A stretch of DNA of 64,000 bases, from contig PYSS01000022.1 in assembly GCA_003049465.1 (NCBI GenBank), positions 62,001 to 126,000 of the forward strand, in the 5' to 3' direction. How positions within the stretch are numbered: the stretch's first letter is position 1; every line of letters starts with the position of its first letter. Made by a program: the position numbers and the translations under genes. Below are positions 48,149 through 59,866 of the stretch, in pieces. The stretch is from Magnaporthiopsis rhizophila (Eukaryota; Ascomycota; Sordariomycetes; Magnaporthales; Magnaporthaceae). The notes under the pieces were generated by a model. It had not been told where the DNA came from and ran no database searches. It saw only the letters and a list, made by a program, of their open reading frames with translations.

Positions 48149-49076
48149 CTACACCAGAGAGCTGAATAGGTCGTCAAACTCGTCACCCTTCTTCCTCTTC
48201 TTCTTTTCCTTCTCCTCTCTGCGGTCGTCCTTGCGTGCCTTCTTCTTGCCCTTGGGTTCGGCCATACACGGATCTAGAGATTTTTCGTTTGCTGGTTTTG
48301 TAACTTTGTCCTCCCCTGGGAGGCCGGACTTGGGGCCGGTCTGCTTTTCACCTTTTGCAAGCGCAACGTCGTCCCGGGACACAGCAACGCCGATATCATC
48401 CTTATGCATCGAAACAGCCGCGGGCATCGGGCTGGCAGCTTCTCCTGCCGGTGTCGATGGCGCTGCAGCGGCAAACAGTGATCCAGCCGCGGGCTCCCTA
48501 CTCTCGGCGCCGTCCTCTTTTGTCGGCGGGGGTAGGATCAGAGTCACAAGATCGTGAACTTGAGCCAGCACACCGAGTAGGAGTAGCCCAAGATGGGCGA
48601 ACTGATTGTCTGCAGCCAACTGGGTAAAGGAGCTGGATGGCAGGCGGGGAGATCGTCAGTCAGCCTCTTGGGTGGACGAATCCAGTAGAAAACGGAAGCT
48701 GCTCTTACAAGTAGGCCTTGGGAATCAGGTAGTCGCGCATCCATTCGGATTTCGCTTCGACACCGGGCGGCATCGCGGCCACTTCCACGGCAGGGTCTCG
48801 TGCACGTTTGGAGCTGGACCCACGGGCCGCCGAGCGGCGGGCGGCGAGCTCGAGGGCCTCGACAGCAGGTGCGATCTCATTCTGCTCCAGCTTCGCGAGG
48901 TGCCTGCGCAGGGTGTCGAAGGCGGCCCACCACTTGGACAGGCGGTGCTGGTTCTTGTGCTTGTAGTTGAACCGATCCAGAATCTCGCGCGCAGGAGCGA
49001 GCAGCTGCCGGGCCTGCACGAGCCTGGCCAGCGGCGAGGGGTGGGCGGGCTTGTCGCTGCTGTCCGCCGTCGTCAT
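48149..49076 (-). CDS. rmp1: RNase MRP protein subunit Rmp1 homologue (283 aa, 2 exons)
   Basis: Rmp1 is a nuclear/nucleolar protein specific to RNase MRP, the ribonucleoprotein that cuts pre-rRNA at site A3. Exon 1 is 49076..48709 and exon 2 is 48632..48149, joined in phase 2 across a 76-bp intron (donor GTAAGA, branch GCTGAC, acceptor CATCCAG). Residues about 15 to 150 form the conserved helical RNA-binding domain, with the signature YKHKNQHRLSKWWAAFDTLRR near residue 38 and AYFSFTQLAADNQFAHLGLL after the splice. The C-terminus is low-complexity and ends in a Lys/Arg-rich tail (EKEKKKRKKGDEFDDLFSSL), typical of nucleolar proteins. The ATG at 49076 is the first in frame; an upstream open extension starts with GTG. 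Divergently placed from the transporter gene downstream. Confidence 0.82.
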
Positions 49077-50673
49077 GGCCGCATTTTGGTCAGGCACCGA
49101 GAGAGAGCCGGGCGGCGGCGCATGGAGCAACCGATCGGGGCGGGAGAGTGGCGGCACGGAGAGGCGCCGTAGCACGTCTTCCGCCGGCAGTGTGTGGGGC
49201 TTTTGTTGGGGTGGGTTTTCATGATCCACCTAATTTGCTAAGTAGGTTGGCACCGTTGCCGCCCGTCGCCACCTCGGCAAACTCGACACCTACCACCGCC
49301 ACCATGGCCGTGGACCCAAGATAAATAATACTCATTTCCCGGGGTGCTTTGTGCTTTGTGCTTCTGGAGTAATGTGCGACAGCCTGGTATATACGCGTTG
49401 AACATTCGTCGTCATTGCCTTTCGACCTTGAAAACCTGGCAGAACAGATGCATTTAATTCGGTCGTTGGCCAATCAAAGCACCAGTTAATACATCGAGTT
49501 TCATCCAAGATAAGGCCGCCCAGCTTCAGGTGCCTCAAATCTCTGCCTCTCCACATTGGTTGGTGCCCGCGGGCGGATGGCGCCTCAAATTTTCTTCGTT
49601 TTCTTGCGATAAGGTTCCATCTCCTCTATCTTTTTAACCTCTATAGGTGGCTTCAAAATCCCAGCTGGCAGGGCATGGCAGGCAGGTCACACGGGCCATG
49701 GTTGCGCATCAAGTGGGTGGGTTCCTGTGCGCTCCACAAAACGGCCCTAGTGCGTGCGACTTTATGCAGGAAGCCTGGACGTGCATTGCATGGAGGTATC
49801 GCGAATCGCCTCGCATGCACATCAGCCGACTTCTCCGCAGAGTGGTGACGTCTTTTTTCTTGTCTCTGCCGTTCTTTTGGCCAGCCGCCCTCGCATGTTG
49901 GAAGCCGGCAGAAGGCGTGCCACAGCTAGAACCCAGGGCCCAGGGAACCTTGGTGGCCACCTCGAGCAGACCCCTCGTCAGCGGTTGGTTCGGCTCGCCC
50001 TCCCTGGCGGAGCCGTGTGTCCCTTGCTCCCTCCGCTCAAGATGAAAAGGCCCAGTCACCTCCCGTCCCGCAAATAGGATCATTGCCGACATTGCTCCTG
50101 TTGATCTGCCCTTTGGTCGTGAATTGCCCTCTTGCCTCACTTGCCCAACCTCGAGTTGTCCGTGCCAGCGTGCTGTGGCGAGCACGTATTACTGTCTTGA
50201 GCTGAGTCGGCACGGTTGCAGTCGCAGTTGCTCTGTTCTTCCACCCGACGACTCCATCGATCCATTGCCAGGGTCAAGGGGCCCGATACTGCGGCTGGTT
50301 CAAGGGCTTTGCTCTTCCTTGTTCTTCTCACCCCGCCTGGACTAAATAAGCTTGCCTTTTTTTTTTTTTTTTTTTTTTCTCCCTCTCTCTCTTTTTAGTC
50401 CTGAGTTTACTACTTCATCGTCGTGCGCAGGAGCAAATATCGGCCACCCAATATCTGGGCACTTTTTAATTTCTCCGACGCGGCTTGGCACGATAAGGTC
50501 GTCCTGCTATCCCTGCCCTCAACCTAGCACGGGCCGCGCAGGGCGGGACACTTCGCATCGCGTATCAGTACGCGACGACCACGACGTTGAACTCGAGGCG
50601 TGGTCCTTCTGCAAGACAAGCCTGGAGCAATCACACAATATAGACAGGCCATTTCAGAGTCGGAGTTGAGATC
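49077..50673. other. Divergent promoter region between rmp1 and the transporter gene
   Basis: 1.6 kb without a supported gene. A T-run followed by CTCCCTCTCTCTCTTTTTAG (50358..50398) looks like the 3' end of an intron in the transporter's 5' untranslated region. Confidence 0.55.
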
Positions 50674-53424
50674 ATGCCGCCATCGTCAAGAAACCCGACC
50701 ACCTGGGACGAGTATGAGCGCGGGGGCTCGCCCAACCGCCAGGGGAGCATCTCCTCGGTCGGAGCACAGAGCGGCCGGAGCGTCCAGTTCCAGGAGGAGG
50801 AGGATGCCCTGCTGGACGACTCGGACGCCCCCGGCGACGATGGCGATGGCACTGAGTGGCGGGGCAGACTCCGCCGCAGACGGAGCTCCGTGACCATGCG
50901 CCTGGCCTCGATCGCCGACATCGGCGGCGTCAACAGCATGAGGTCCTTTACCAGGAGCTGGCAGCGCGCCGCCGGCTTCGCCGAGGTCATCCCACAGCGT
51001 CCCTCTTTCGTTTTCGCCCCGGACCAGGCCCCGACCCTGGGCCCGGAAGATGATATCGAGTATGGTCGCAGTCAGTCCGAAGCTGGCCTCTTGCGCCCAC
51101 CCGTTGGCAAGCCCGGCCCCTCGCTGCTGCGTCAGCACCTGGACGCCGCTGCCGCGTCGCCTCCCGGACCCGAGGTGGCAGGGCCCGCCGATGAGCAGGG
51201 TGCCGGCGATCCTGCCACTAGGGATCAGCAGCAGCAGCAGCAGCAGCAGCCAGGCGCCGATTTTAGGGAGCGCGAGCGCAAGGCCCTGGTGGAAAATAGC
51301 AATCATCCTCAAGCCTTCCGCTCAGGCAGCATCGGCACGGCCGCCGCCATGGGCCCATCTCCCTCCATATTTGCAATCCCGCCCCACCTGGCCACGCCGG
51401 CCGTCAGCAGCGGCACCGATCCGTACGGCGGCATCTACGGCGGCTCCTACGGGTCGTACCGCTCCCACCGGAGCATGAGCTATGGCACCATCCGCTCCCG
51501 CGACGAGTCGCCTCCCGGCGGTGGCGCCGTATCGACAGCCCCGGCCCCCGGCGGCCGGGGCGGCTCCATCTGGGGCCCGCCGGTCGAAGAGGGCCCGGAC
51601 AGTGAGGTGCAGCCGATCCTGATCAAGGAGGTGGAGCAGGACGGCAAGGTCGTGCTCACGGTCGAGGGCCAGTCGACGCTGCCCCAGACCATCTTCAACT
51701 CCATCAACGTGCTGATCGGGGTCGGGCTCTTGTCGCTGCCCATGGGCATCCGGTACGCCGGTTGGATATGCGGCATGGGCTTCCTCTTCGCCGCCGCCGC
51801 CGTGACCGCCTACACGGCCTCGCTGCTCACCCGCTGCATGGACCTGGACCCGAGCCTCATCACCTTCAGCGACCTGGCCTTCATCTCCTTCGGCAGCAAG
51901 GCCCGCGTTGCCACCAGCATCCTCTTCACGCTCGAGCTGCTCGCCGCCTGTGTCGCCCTCATCGTCCTCTTCGCCGACTCGCTTGATCTCCTCTTCCCCG
52001 GCGTCCTGTCTGTAACCCAGTGGAAGGTGGCGTGCGCGTTGATACTGCTGCCGCTACACTTTATGCCTTTGAGTCTGCTCTCGTACAGCAGCATCGTCGG
52101 CATCTTTTCATGCTTTTGCAGTCAGTAAATGATCCGTCCTGTCTTCGCGCATATCCATCCAAGTCCGCCCGTCACTAACTTCCTCACGTTGCCACAGTCG
52201 TCCTCATCGTTGTCATCAACGGGCTTATAAAGCCCGACAGCCCCGGCTCTCTCATCCAGCCCGCGGCCACGTATCTGTTCCCCGCCAATTGGTTGACGCT
52301 GCCTCTCTCATTTGGACTGTTGATGTCTCCGTGGGGAGGCCACAGCGTCTTCCCCAACGTACGCTGATTTTGCCTGTGATGGCTCGTTTTTGCGGCCTAG
52401 CACCGATTTTGCTAACGTTTTTGATCTCTGCAATCCGCAGATCTACAGGGACATGCGCCATCCTTACAAATACGGGCAGGCAGTCAAGGTTACCTTTACC
52501 TTCACGGTAAGTTTATACCTTTTAAATCCTTTGTCTGCCCGGCCAGCGGGCCGCATCCCTGGGTAGTCAAGCCCATTCGCCCTGACTCACCTTTTTCCCG
52601 AACCACGTAGTATTTCCTTGACGCGGCCACGGCCGTTGCCGGCGTCCTGATGTTCGGCGACGACGTCAAGGATGCCATTACCTCAAACATCCTGACGACC
52701 CCGGGATACCCTCGCGCCCTGACCTTCTTGATGTGCGCCTTCATCGGCATCATCCCATTGACCAAGATCCCTCTCAACGCCCGTCCAATCGTCACGACGC
52801 TCGAGGTCCTGTTTGGCGTCTACCACCAGCAGCCGCAGCCTGTAGCCACCTCAGAGGATGCTGGCCTGGACCGTTCGCCCGCGACCCAGCAGCAGTCTTC
52901 GGCAACGATTCTCGCCTTCAAGAAGGCTGTCATCCGCGTTTTTACCATCTTCAGCTTTCTCGTCATTGCCATCGTGTTCCCGGCATTTGACAGGATTATG
53001 GCGTTCATGGGTTCGTCCTCGCTCTTTCTTCCCCATGCCCTTATTGCTTCTTGATCCCCTCATGCATGAAGGGATTTGAGGCGATGGTCTCTGTCGACCG
53101 ACTCGCTGGGTTCACGCGCCCCAAAAACGAAGTTTGAGAACAAGTAACCAGCTGACCACTCAACCCGCCGCAACAACAGGAAGCGCGCTGTGCTTTAGCA
53201 TTTGCGTAACGTGAGTTTCACCTGCGTCACATATGTTTGGGTCGGGCAGTCCCGCTAACAACACACACAGCCTACCGATCGCATTTTACCTCAAGCTTTT
53301 CGGCAGAGAGATTAGCGCCAAGGAGAAGACGGTTGCCTGGACCATTATGCTCACATCTGCACTGCTGTCTGTGGTGGGCACCGTCTGGGCTTTTCTGCCC
53401 AAGAGCCTCATCGTGTCTCAGTGA
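50674..53424 (+). CDS. Avt-type vacuolar amino-acid transporter (752 aa, 6 exons)
   Basis: AAAP/Aa_trans family permease that moves neutral amino acids across the vacuolar membrane; closest in type to yeast Avt1. Exons: 50674..52120, 52198..52358, 52441..52506, 52611..53010, 53180..53210, 53271..53424. Frames join at every boundary (phases 1, 0, 0, 1, 2), and several introns show a CTAAC-like branch. Residues 1 to about 330 are a disordered Ser/Pro/Gly-rich cytosolic tail with a (CAG)8 polyglutamine tract. Membrane segments begin at about residue 335, with the family signature TIFNSINVLIGVGLLSLPMG then RYAGW. They continue through exon 4 (TKIPLNARPIVTTLE, a conserved Avt motif) to a last helix ending FLPKSLIVSQ. 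Length fits filamentous-fungus Avt1-like proteins. It looks intact. Confidence 0.88.
51226..51249 (+). repeat. (CAG)8 encoding polyglutamine
   Basis: Eight CAG codons in the disordered N-terminal tail of the transporter. Likely length-polymorphic. Confidence 0.9.
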
Positions 53425-54672
53425 ACGAGACAGAACAGGGACAAAATAGAAAAGAAAAAGAAAGTGAGCAAAGCGCATCCGAGTCAGCTCTGAACAGACT
53501 GATGTCGCGCAGCCGAGGTTTCTGCGTCGGTCAGATGACAGCGGGAGCGACGTCTCGCCCCGAGTCCGTCACGCCAAAGATACGGATGGATTGGTAACAG
53601 AGCATGAAAGCGCGACGGGCGGACTCCCCCGCCCGTGGTTCCCCATCGATGTCAGCGTCGGTTGGCCACTCAGATCACATGGGAGTCTACTGGGCATGGG
53701 TGTTGCATTGATTAGGACCCAGAGAGCTTCTTTTCTGCTCTCTTCGTTCTACATAAATTGGGAAGACAGTTTGCATTTACATCCACTCACATACATACCT
53801 CCAGGTACATTGGATAACAACTCGGGGTACGTACTGGACTTGTTACTTTGCTGCTACGTACAGGGCATTGGTTGGCTGGCTGGCAGGGCCTCGTCGGGCT
53901 TCGGCATTCGCAATTGTCGGTGGGACGATTCTCCTGGGCACACAAAAGTTTGACATTGCCATTTTGATTGAATGGTCTGGTGTCGCCTGTAGTCGTTACG
54001 CGTACAACAAGCATAGCGAGACTTGAGGCGCCTCCACGGTAACATGTAATACAAACAATAGAGCCCGACATTATCGGCACCTAGTACAACGGGCGGGTCG
54101 CATTCAGATGCTACCTGTGTCATATGGCCAGAAGCAACAAGACAAAGAAAGACAGACAGGCAGGCACAGATTGGAGCAATTTTGTTTTGAGCGGGTAACT
54201 TCTGGTATTGTGTCACTGACGGGTGAGGGTGGTAACTAATACACAAGAAGCGAGCTGGACTAGATCAGATCCCGTTCGCGAGAACATGCGTGCCGCTGAC
54301 TTGAAAGGGGAAGAAGAAGGGTGAGAAGGGTGACTCCAGTATAAAACAATCCCAAAGGGGTTTTTTCCCCCCAACCCACCAAGAAGCAAGAAAAGTGGTA
54401 TGTGTGTGTGTGTGTGTGTGTGGAGAATGCGGCAGCGGATTCTCTCCTGCTTCCATAGACAGGTTGGTTGAAACAGAATAAGAACAAAAAGGAGATTGGA
54501 GAGCCGGATGCAACGGCATGTAAAGATCGGTCGGTGTATGGTGCAAAATAAAGTTCCCCTCAAAAGTCAGCAGCCCCAATTTCCAACATGGATTGTTAAA
54601 CCACACAAAAGAAACTGGGACGGAGATGTGATAGCTCAGCTACCATTGATGGTCTGAGAGAGACGAGAGCCT
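53425..54672. other. Intergenic region between convergent transporter and kinase genes
   Basis: 3' flanks of both genes and a (TG)11 microsatellite at 54401..54422. No gene supported. Confidence 0.6.
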
Positions 54673-56757
54673 CTACCAGCCACCAACCCACTCGACTTCG
54701 AGGTCTGCACGCCGGTCACGGCGCCAGTTCGAGTCAATGCCCTTCTTCCAAGGACAGCCATCCTTGACGCGATCCTTGGGGCCAGTCCATTTAGCCCCTT
54801 GGTGCTGATAGCCGCCCAGAGGGCCGTGGTTGTTGAAAGCAGTATTGATGGTGTCGTTGGCATGCCTAGTGGTAGCCATGTTGATGGAGTGATGATGTTG
54901 TCCCGTATTATAATCCCAAACGCCGTGTCCCAAAGTAGAAAATCCAAAAGTAGTTTGATGTTGATTCGGTCGGCTGTTCTTCAACAGCACTTCCTGTGGT
55001 TTGATGGCCGCCTTGGCCGATTTTGCTGACGAGTAGGCTCGCCGTCGCTGCCCAAGGGCCTCCCACTTGTCACCGCCACTGCGTTTTGGTGGTGGTGAGT
55101 AGCGTGAGGCCGGTTGGGGAGAACCAGACAGCGGTGGCTGTCCGTGTCCTTGGTTGCGCTCCGGCTCCGGCTCGTCGTCCTGGAAGAAGAACCCATCCGC
55201 GACCAAGTCGTCGTCGATATTGTTCGAGATGGTGTTCTCGATGGAAGGGACATGGTCAGAGATGAACAACGTAGATGCCTTGGTCGCCGGCGACAGACCC
55301 CGACGAGGAGTGTCGTCATCGTCCTCGTCCATGACCTTGCTCTCGTGGCTCCAGGTTCGTGAGTTCAGCTCCTTGAGGTTCGCCATCTGGACAGCGCGCT
55401 CGTTGGCCTCCTCCTCCTCATCCTCCTCCCACATGTCACTCCAGCTCTTGGAGAATCCCTCGCTGCGACCACCAAAGACACTGGACATGGCGGGCTGTGC
55501 GCGGGACCGTGACATGGTGATGGGAAGCGAGCCAGCCATTGGCGACACCTTGCGGTGCTGCTGAGCGTGGTTCATGGCTAGAGAGCTGACAGAGGCGCCC
55601 AGGCTCGAGTTGAGCACCGAGTCCATGGAAGGAGTCTGACCGGCGTTCGAAAACCAGTCCGAGGTGGTGGTGGCCTCCGACTTGGAGAAGAGGTCCTCGG
55701 TGTAGCTCTCGTTGTCGGGGATGAGACTGAGTTGACGGATAGGCATCGCCCCAGTGGTCTGCATATGCAGAGCCTTGGCCCAGGGGAAGGTGCCATTGTC
55801 GACGGCAGGGCTCTGGATCGAAGGAGTGCGCAGAGGCTCGCGGTTGGCAGAGGCCATGGCGGCACGGTCCGTGGAGCAGAAGTCGTCGAGGGCCTCATCC
55901 GTGGTGGTGAAGCTGACAACCCGGCGGAGTGCACGGCGAGCACCGATCAGTGAGCGCTTGTTGGGGTCGAGGTTCATGCACTCGACGATGACCTCGTACG
56001 TGTCCTGGGACATGTACGGAAAGACATCGAAGAGCGACTGCTTGTCGCGAGAGAAGTCCAGAAACAGGGGGTCGGCCTCCGTCGGAGTAGTGAAGGGGTT
56101 GCGCGAGAAGAGGACGTTGAGCAGGCAGATGCCAATGGCCCAGATGTCGGCCTGAGCAGGCGAGTAGCCAGCACCGGCCGAGTCATACTGCTCGGGTGAC
56201 ATGTAGCGATCGCTGCCAACAGTCGCCTCGTACGTCCACCGCTCCGTTGTCGCCAGGCCGAAGTCACCGAGCTTGAGGGAACCACCGTCGGTGAGGAAGA
56301 TGTTCTCGGGCTTGATGTCGCGATGGTAAACACCCTTGGAGTGCATGTACTCGACGGCGTCAACGAGCTCAAGCATGAGGTTGCGGACGTGTTCCGTCTC
56401 TAGGGGTCCGTAGCCATGGCGGATGGCCTCGTAGAGATCGCCACGCTCGCAGAACTCGAGGACGAGGTACACGTGGGCGTCTGTCTCGAAAGCGTCGACC
56501 AGGTTCACGATGTTTGGGTGGCTGCCCAGACGCTTATGCAGCACAAGCTCCTCCGACTTGTCGTCAACGGCGAAGTCGAAGCCGTACTCCTCGGCGGCCG
56601 CCTTCTTGGTCAGGCACTTGATGGCAACCTTCTCGTCCGTGCGGATGTCCCTAGCCATGAAGACCATGCCGAAGGAGCCATGGTTGAGGGGCGAGATGGT
56701 CTCGTAGCGTCCGTCAAGGACGACGCCCATGTCGAACCTGTCTCGCAGGCATTCCAT
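54673..56757 (-). CDS. Ran1/Ksp1-type serine/threonine protein kinase (694 aa)
   Basis: Single-exon frame. The kinase domain is at residues 18 to about 285. It has a glycine loop (HGSFGMV, 26-32), VAIK Lys47, an HRDIKPEN catalytic loop with Asp147 at 145-152, DFG at 165-167, and SDRYMSPEQ in the activation segment (182-190). All catalytic residues are present, so it should be active. The MSPEQY activation end and the DDKSEELVLHKRLGSHPNIV region are typical of the fungal Ran1/Ksp1/Vhs1 group, which acts in nutrient (TORC1/PKA) signalling, filamentous growth and meiosis control. Residues 300-694 are a disordered tail with acidic patches (WEEDEEEEANE and DEDDDDTP) and many Ser/Thr, fit for regulation by phosphorylation. 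ATG at 56757 is the family start. A likely acceptor (CAGCCTAG) just upstream suggests a 5' UTR intron. Confidence 0.9.
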   Translation of the reverse strand: MECLRDRFDMGVVLDGRYETISPLNHGSFGMVFMARDIRTDEKVAIKCLTKKAAAEEYGFDFAVDDKSEELVLHKRLGSHPNIVNLVDAFETDAHVYLVLEFCERGDLYEAIRHGYGPLETEHVRNLMLELVDAVEYMHSKGVYHRDIKPENIFLTDGGSLKLGDFGLATTERWTYEATVGSDRYMSPEQYDSAGAGYSPAQADIWAIGICLLNVLFSRNPFTTPTEADPLFLDFSRDKQSLFDVFPYMSQDTYEVIVECMNLDPNKRSLIGARRALRRVVSFTTTDEALDDFCSTDRAAMASANREPLRTPSIQSPAVDNGTFPWAKALHMQTTGAMPIRQLSLIPDNESYTEDLFSKSEATTTSDWFSNAGQTPSMDSVLNSSLGASVSSLAMNHAQQHRKVSPMAGSLPITMSRSRAQPAMSSVFGGRSEGFSKSWSDMWEEDEEEEANERAVQMANLKELNSRTWSHESKVMDEDDDDTPRRGLSPATKASTLFISDHVPSIENTISNNIDDDLVADGFFFQDDEPEPERNQGHGQPPLSGSPQPASRYSPPPKRSGGDKWEALGQRRRAYSSAKSAKAAIKPQEVLLKNSRPNQHQTTFGFSTLGHGVWDYNTGQHHHSINMATTRHANDTINTAFNNHGPLGGYQHQGAKWTGPKDRVKDGCPWKKGIDSNWRRDRRADLEVEWVGGW

Positions 56758-58900
56758 GACGTCTAGGCTGATGATGAAAACAGAGAGAAAATGGGTATCG
56801 TTAGATTAGAGCTGAAAAGAGACGAGAGGATTATCGATGATGTTGGTTGCTGGTGGTACAGTTTGCAGCAGAGCTTTTGTCCCAAAGTCCGTTCGCGCAG
56901 TCTAAAGATGAGGTTGCGGTCCGAGGCGCCGAATCGAGTGGTACAAGTGTCAAAGTAGATGAACAGGTCGACGTCGGTCTGGAGGCTTTAGGTGGCAGAT
57001 CGGCGCCGGGTTGGCGTAGTCTCGAAGGGCGTGTGTGAACTCGAGGAGTCAAGAAGAAAGAATGAGGATGATGGGATTTACAATCGTCGAAGATCCGCCA
57101 AAGCGCAGCAAAACAAACAGAAGAGTGGCAAAGGGAAAAAAGAAAACTCCAAGTCGTTCCAGTCAGAGGCTCATAGGTGATGGGTGGTTGTAGGTTTCAA
57201 ACAAAGGAAATAGATCAAGCAGGTTTGGGCAGTCGAAGAAGGGACCGAGGGTCCAAAAAGGGGGGATTCGCGACGCTACGAGAGCATCGAAGAGGTCAAA
57301 AGAGTGACGTTGATGTTTTTGTAGGTGTTGTTGGGAGTTATCGCTAGGGTTGAGAAGGCAAGGAAAAGGGAAATACGTCAGACAAAAGAGTAGACCGGCA
57401 CGACCCTGAAGTGTACTGGTACTCGGAGATTGGAACACAGACAGTGCGGTTGGAGATCGACCGATGACTCGACGCGAGCGAGGTGAGAGACAGAGGTAGG
57501 AAATGGGTCGGTGACTGAGAAGCAATTGGGTCCAAGTGGTGGACTGCTTGCTTGCTGAGGGCGCCGAGGGCGAGGAGTCACCGAATGAAGAATAATACCA
57601 GGTGGGCAAGAAACTCCCGTCCCGACGTGTGTCGATCGATGGCAGCTATTGCGACACCTGGTTTATCTGGGTTGTGAACATCCGTGAAGAGTTTGTTGTT
57701 TGTAGAACAGGATGCTGAAGAGGTGACTCTTCAACCCCCTTGTTCAACGAGATGGAGGCCGTCCAGGCTAGCGAGAGCGTTCGGTGCCAGAGATGGCCGG
57801 GGATGGAGATGTTGTCGCCGTCGGCGATGGGGCAGGTTGGCAAGTTGCCCACTTTGTGGTGGTCGATGGCGTAATCAAAGCGTGCGAAAGCGGCCGTTAC
57901 TGCGTGCTTAATTGCTCTGGGAATTGAGTTCGTCGTGTGATTGGCTTTGCGTATCGTGTGCTTGTTCGCCGTCGACTCTTGTCGGAGTGTTGCACCGGAC
58001 CGAGGAATCGGGTTGCGTCGTCGTCGGAGGCGGCGGGCGGAGGGCGGCGAGGATTAACAGGTCGAGGGAGTCACGAGAGCGGACAAAGGGTGGCGGTCGA
58101 GACTCTGTACACACACGGCTAAGCCGAGGGCGGGAGGAGAGGTAGGGCAGAGAAGGGGAAAGAGGGGAAACGGAGGCGGGCTTCGCGAGACGCAGCAACG
58201 GAGCAAAAGGAGGCGTGCCGTCCTTTGACCGAGGCGGTCCACGCTAAGATATATCGAACAGGCTGCGACGGGATGGATGCTGAACGGTAAACGCGGAGGG
58301 AAGAAGGGGTGGATGGGGGAAGAAGAAGAAGGAAGGAGAAGAGCGGTGGAGACCCAAAGGGAGTGGAGGATGCAATGCAGGTGCAGACATGGAGGCCCTG
58401 CCTGTCCCGGGACCAGGGGTGTGTGCAAGGGCGTGGATGGGTGGCAGGCCACCAGCGTGCGCGATGGCTCACGAAACTATGGGGATTGGTGGAGTCCGGG
58501 TCCCGTTTTCAGGAGCCAAGGTTGGCCAGGACAGGTGTCGGCTGTCTAAAATGGGGTGGGAAATGAGCAGAAGCTGCTGGAGGGTGCTGGACCGGCCCAA
58601 GTCGCAGCACGCCAGTCGTAGTAAGCCAAGCCCGATTTGCGAGCAGGGCACGGGAACCACGGGGTGACTTGAATGGCATGGCCCCATTGCAGACAGGTCG
58701 CGGAACACACAGGTACACGGTACAATGCACGCGGTTGGCACCACCCCGGACCCCTGTCGGAAACACACGCACTGGTCGAATGACCCCGTGGCAGCAGACA
58801 CTGGACTGCCCGTTGAGAAAGACAAACACTGGGCCGCCGGACACTAGGTACAGCAACAACTAACGCGGCTAGGAACAGTGCACGGGGCTGGGATGCGCAC
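56758..58900 (-). other. Long 5' leader and promoter region of the kinase gene
   Basis: About 2 kb, rich in pyrimidines on the minus strand (CTTTCTTTTTTCCC-like runs near 57140, TTCTTCTTCTTCC near 58325), as in long fungal 5' untranslated regions. No coding frame with recognisable features. Upstream open frames in the leader are possible but cannot be assigned without transcript data. Confidence 0.5.
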
Positions 58901-59771
58901 GGGCTTTGGCGACATCACCAGGGCAGTCCTGCAAGTTAACGGCTGGACTGACTGTTCGCTTCTGCACACACTCACACAGTTCCCACAGTGCCAGGCCTGG
59001 CGCACGGGCACGGGCTCCGCGTGAAAAGCCACCTAGTCCAAGCAGCTGGGCATCCACCTGGTAGCCGCACTTGCGTAAGACTTTGACGCTTATGGGGAAA
59101 TGGGCCATCGTGTTTTCAGACAGTCGCTCCCAAGGCACCAAAAACAGGTTCAATGTGGATTAGTTGTTGGAGATCCCGCCTCAGGACATTCCCATCTGTA
59201 TTCCTTTCAGTCGCATCGCCCACCTCGTGGGAGGAGTCGAGGAGCCGTGCGTTCTCTATGTTCGTTACGTATGTACATACAGGAAGGCAGGCGCAGCATG
59301 GTGGAGACCTGGGGGATGTGCAGTGCATTTCGACATGATCCATGCCGGCGCTATGCCGCCCGTTTTACCTGAGCGCCTGCGGCCACCTCGACCAAGAGAC
59401 GACAACTGAGGGCCTCCGCTAAAACTCCCCGCGCCGGATGGGCAGGGCCATTCATCCGAATCCAACACGTAAACAAAGGAAAAAGCAGCCATGCTGGCAG
59501 CAGCGCCAAGCCATCGTCGGGGCCCAGTCCAGTCTATGCATGTTGGGTCCGCCCTTGTCTCGATTCGCCACTGTTGTTCCTGGGCTTGGCTCTCCCAAGC
59601 GCGAACAGCCACGCTGCCGGCCAGGGTTGCTAAAGATATACTGGCTTCGCGCGCAAGCCACGCACCACACAGTAAGCAGGCGGTATCCCCCTAGTTATCG
59701 TAGCAACGGGGCGCCGATACGTGTCCAACAGGTATGGGTATCCCGTCTGCCTTTCCCCATGCTGGCCAGCC

Positions 59772-59774
<3 letters not shown>

Positions 59775-59827
<53 letters not shown>

Positions 59828-59828
59828 N

Positions 59829-59866
<38 letters not shown>
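59775..59866. repeat. Poly-T tract of 92 positions with one N
   Basis: T throughout except N at 59828. Such a run with an ambiguous base usually marks a length uncertainty in the assembly. Confidence 0.85.

Noticed and set aside
48231..48557. 108-codon plus-strand frame opposite rmp1
   Set aside because: Shadow of rmp1 exon 2, which has the matching splice sites and the Rmp1 signature.
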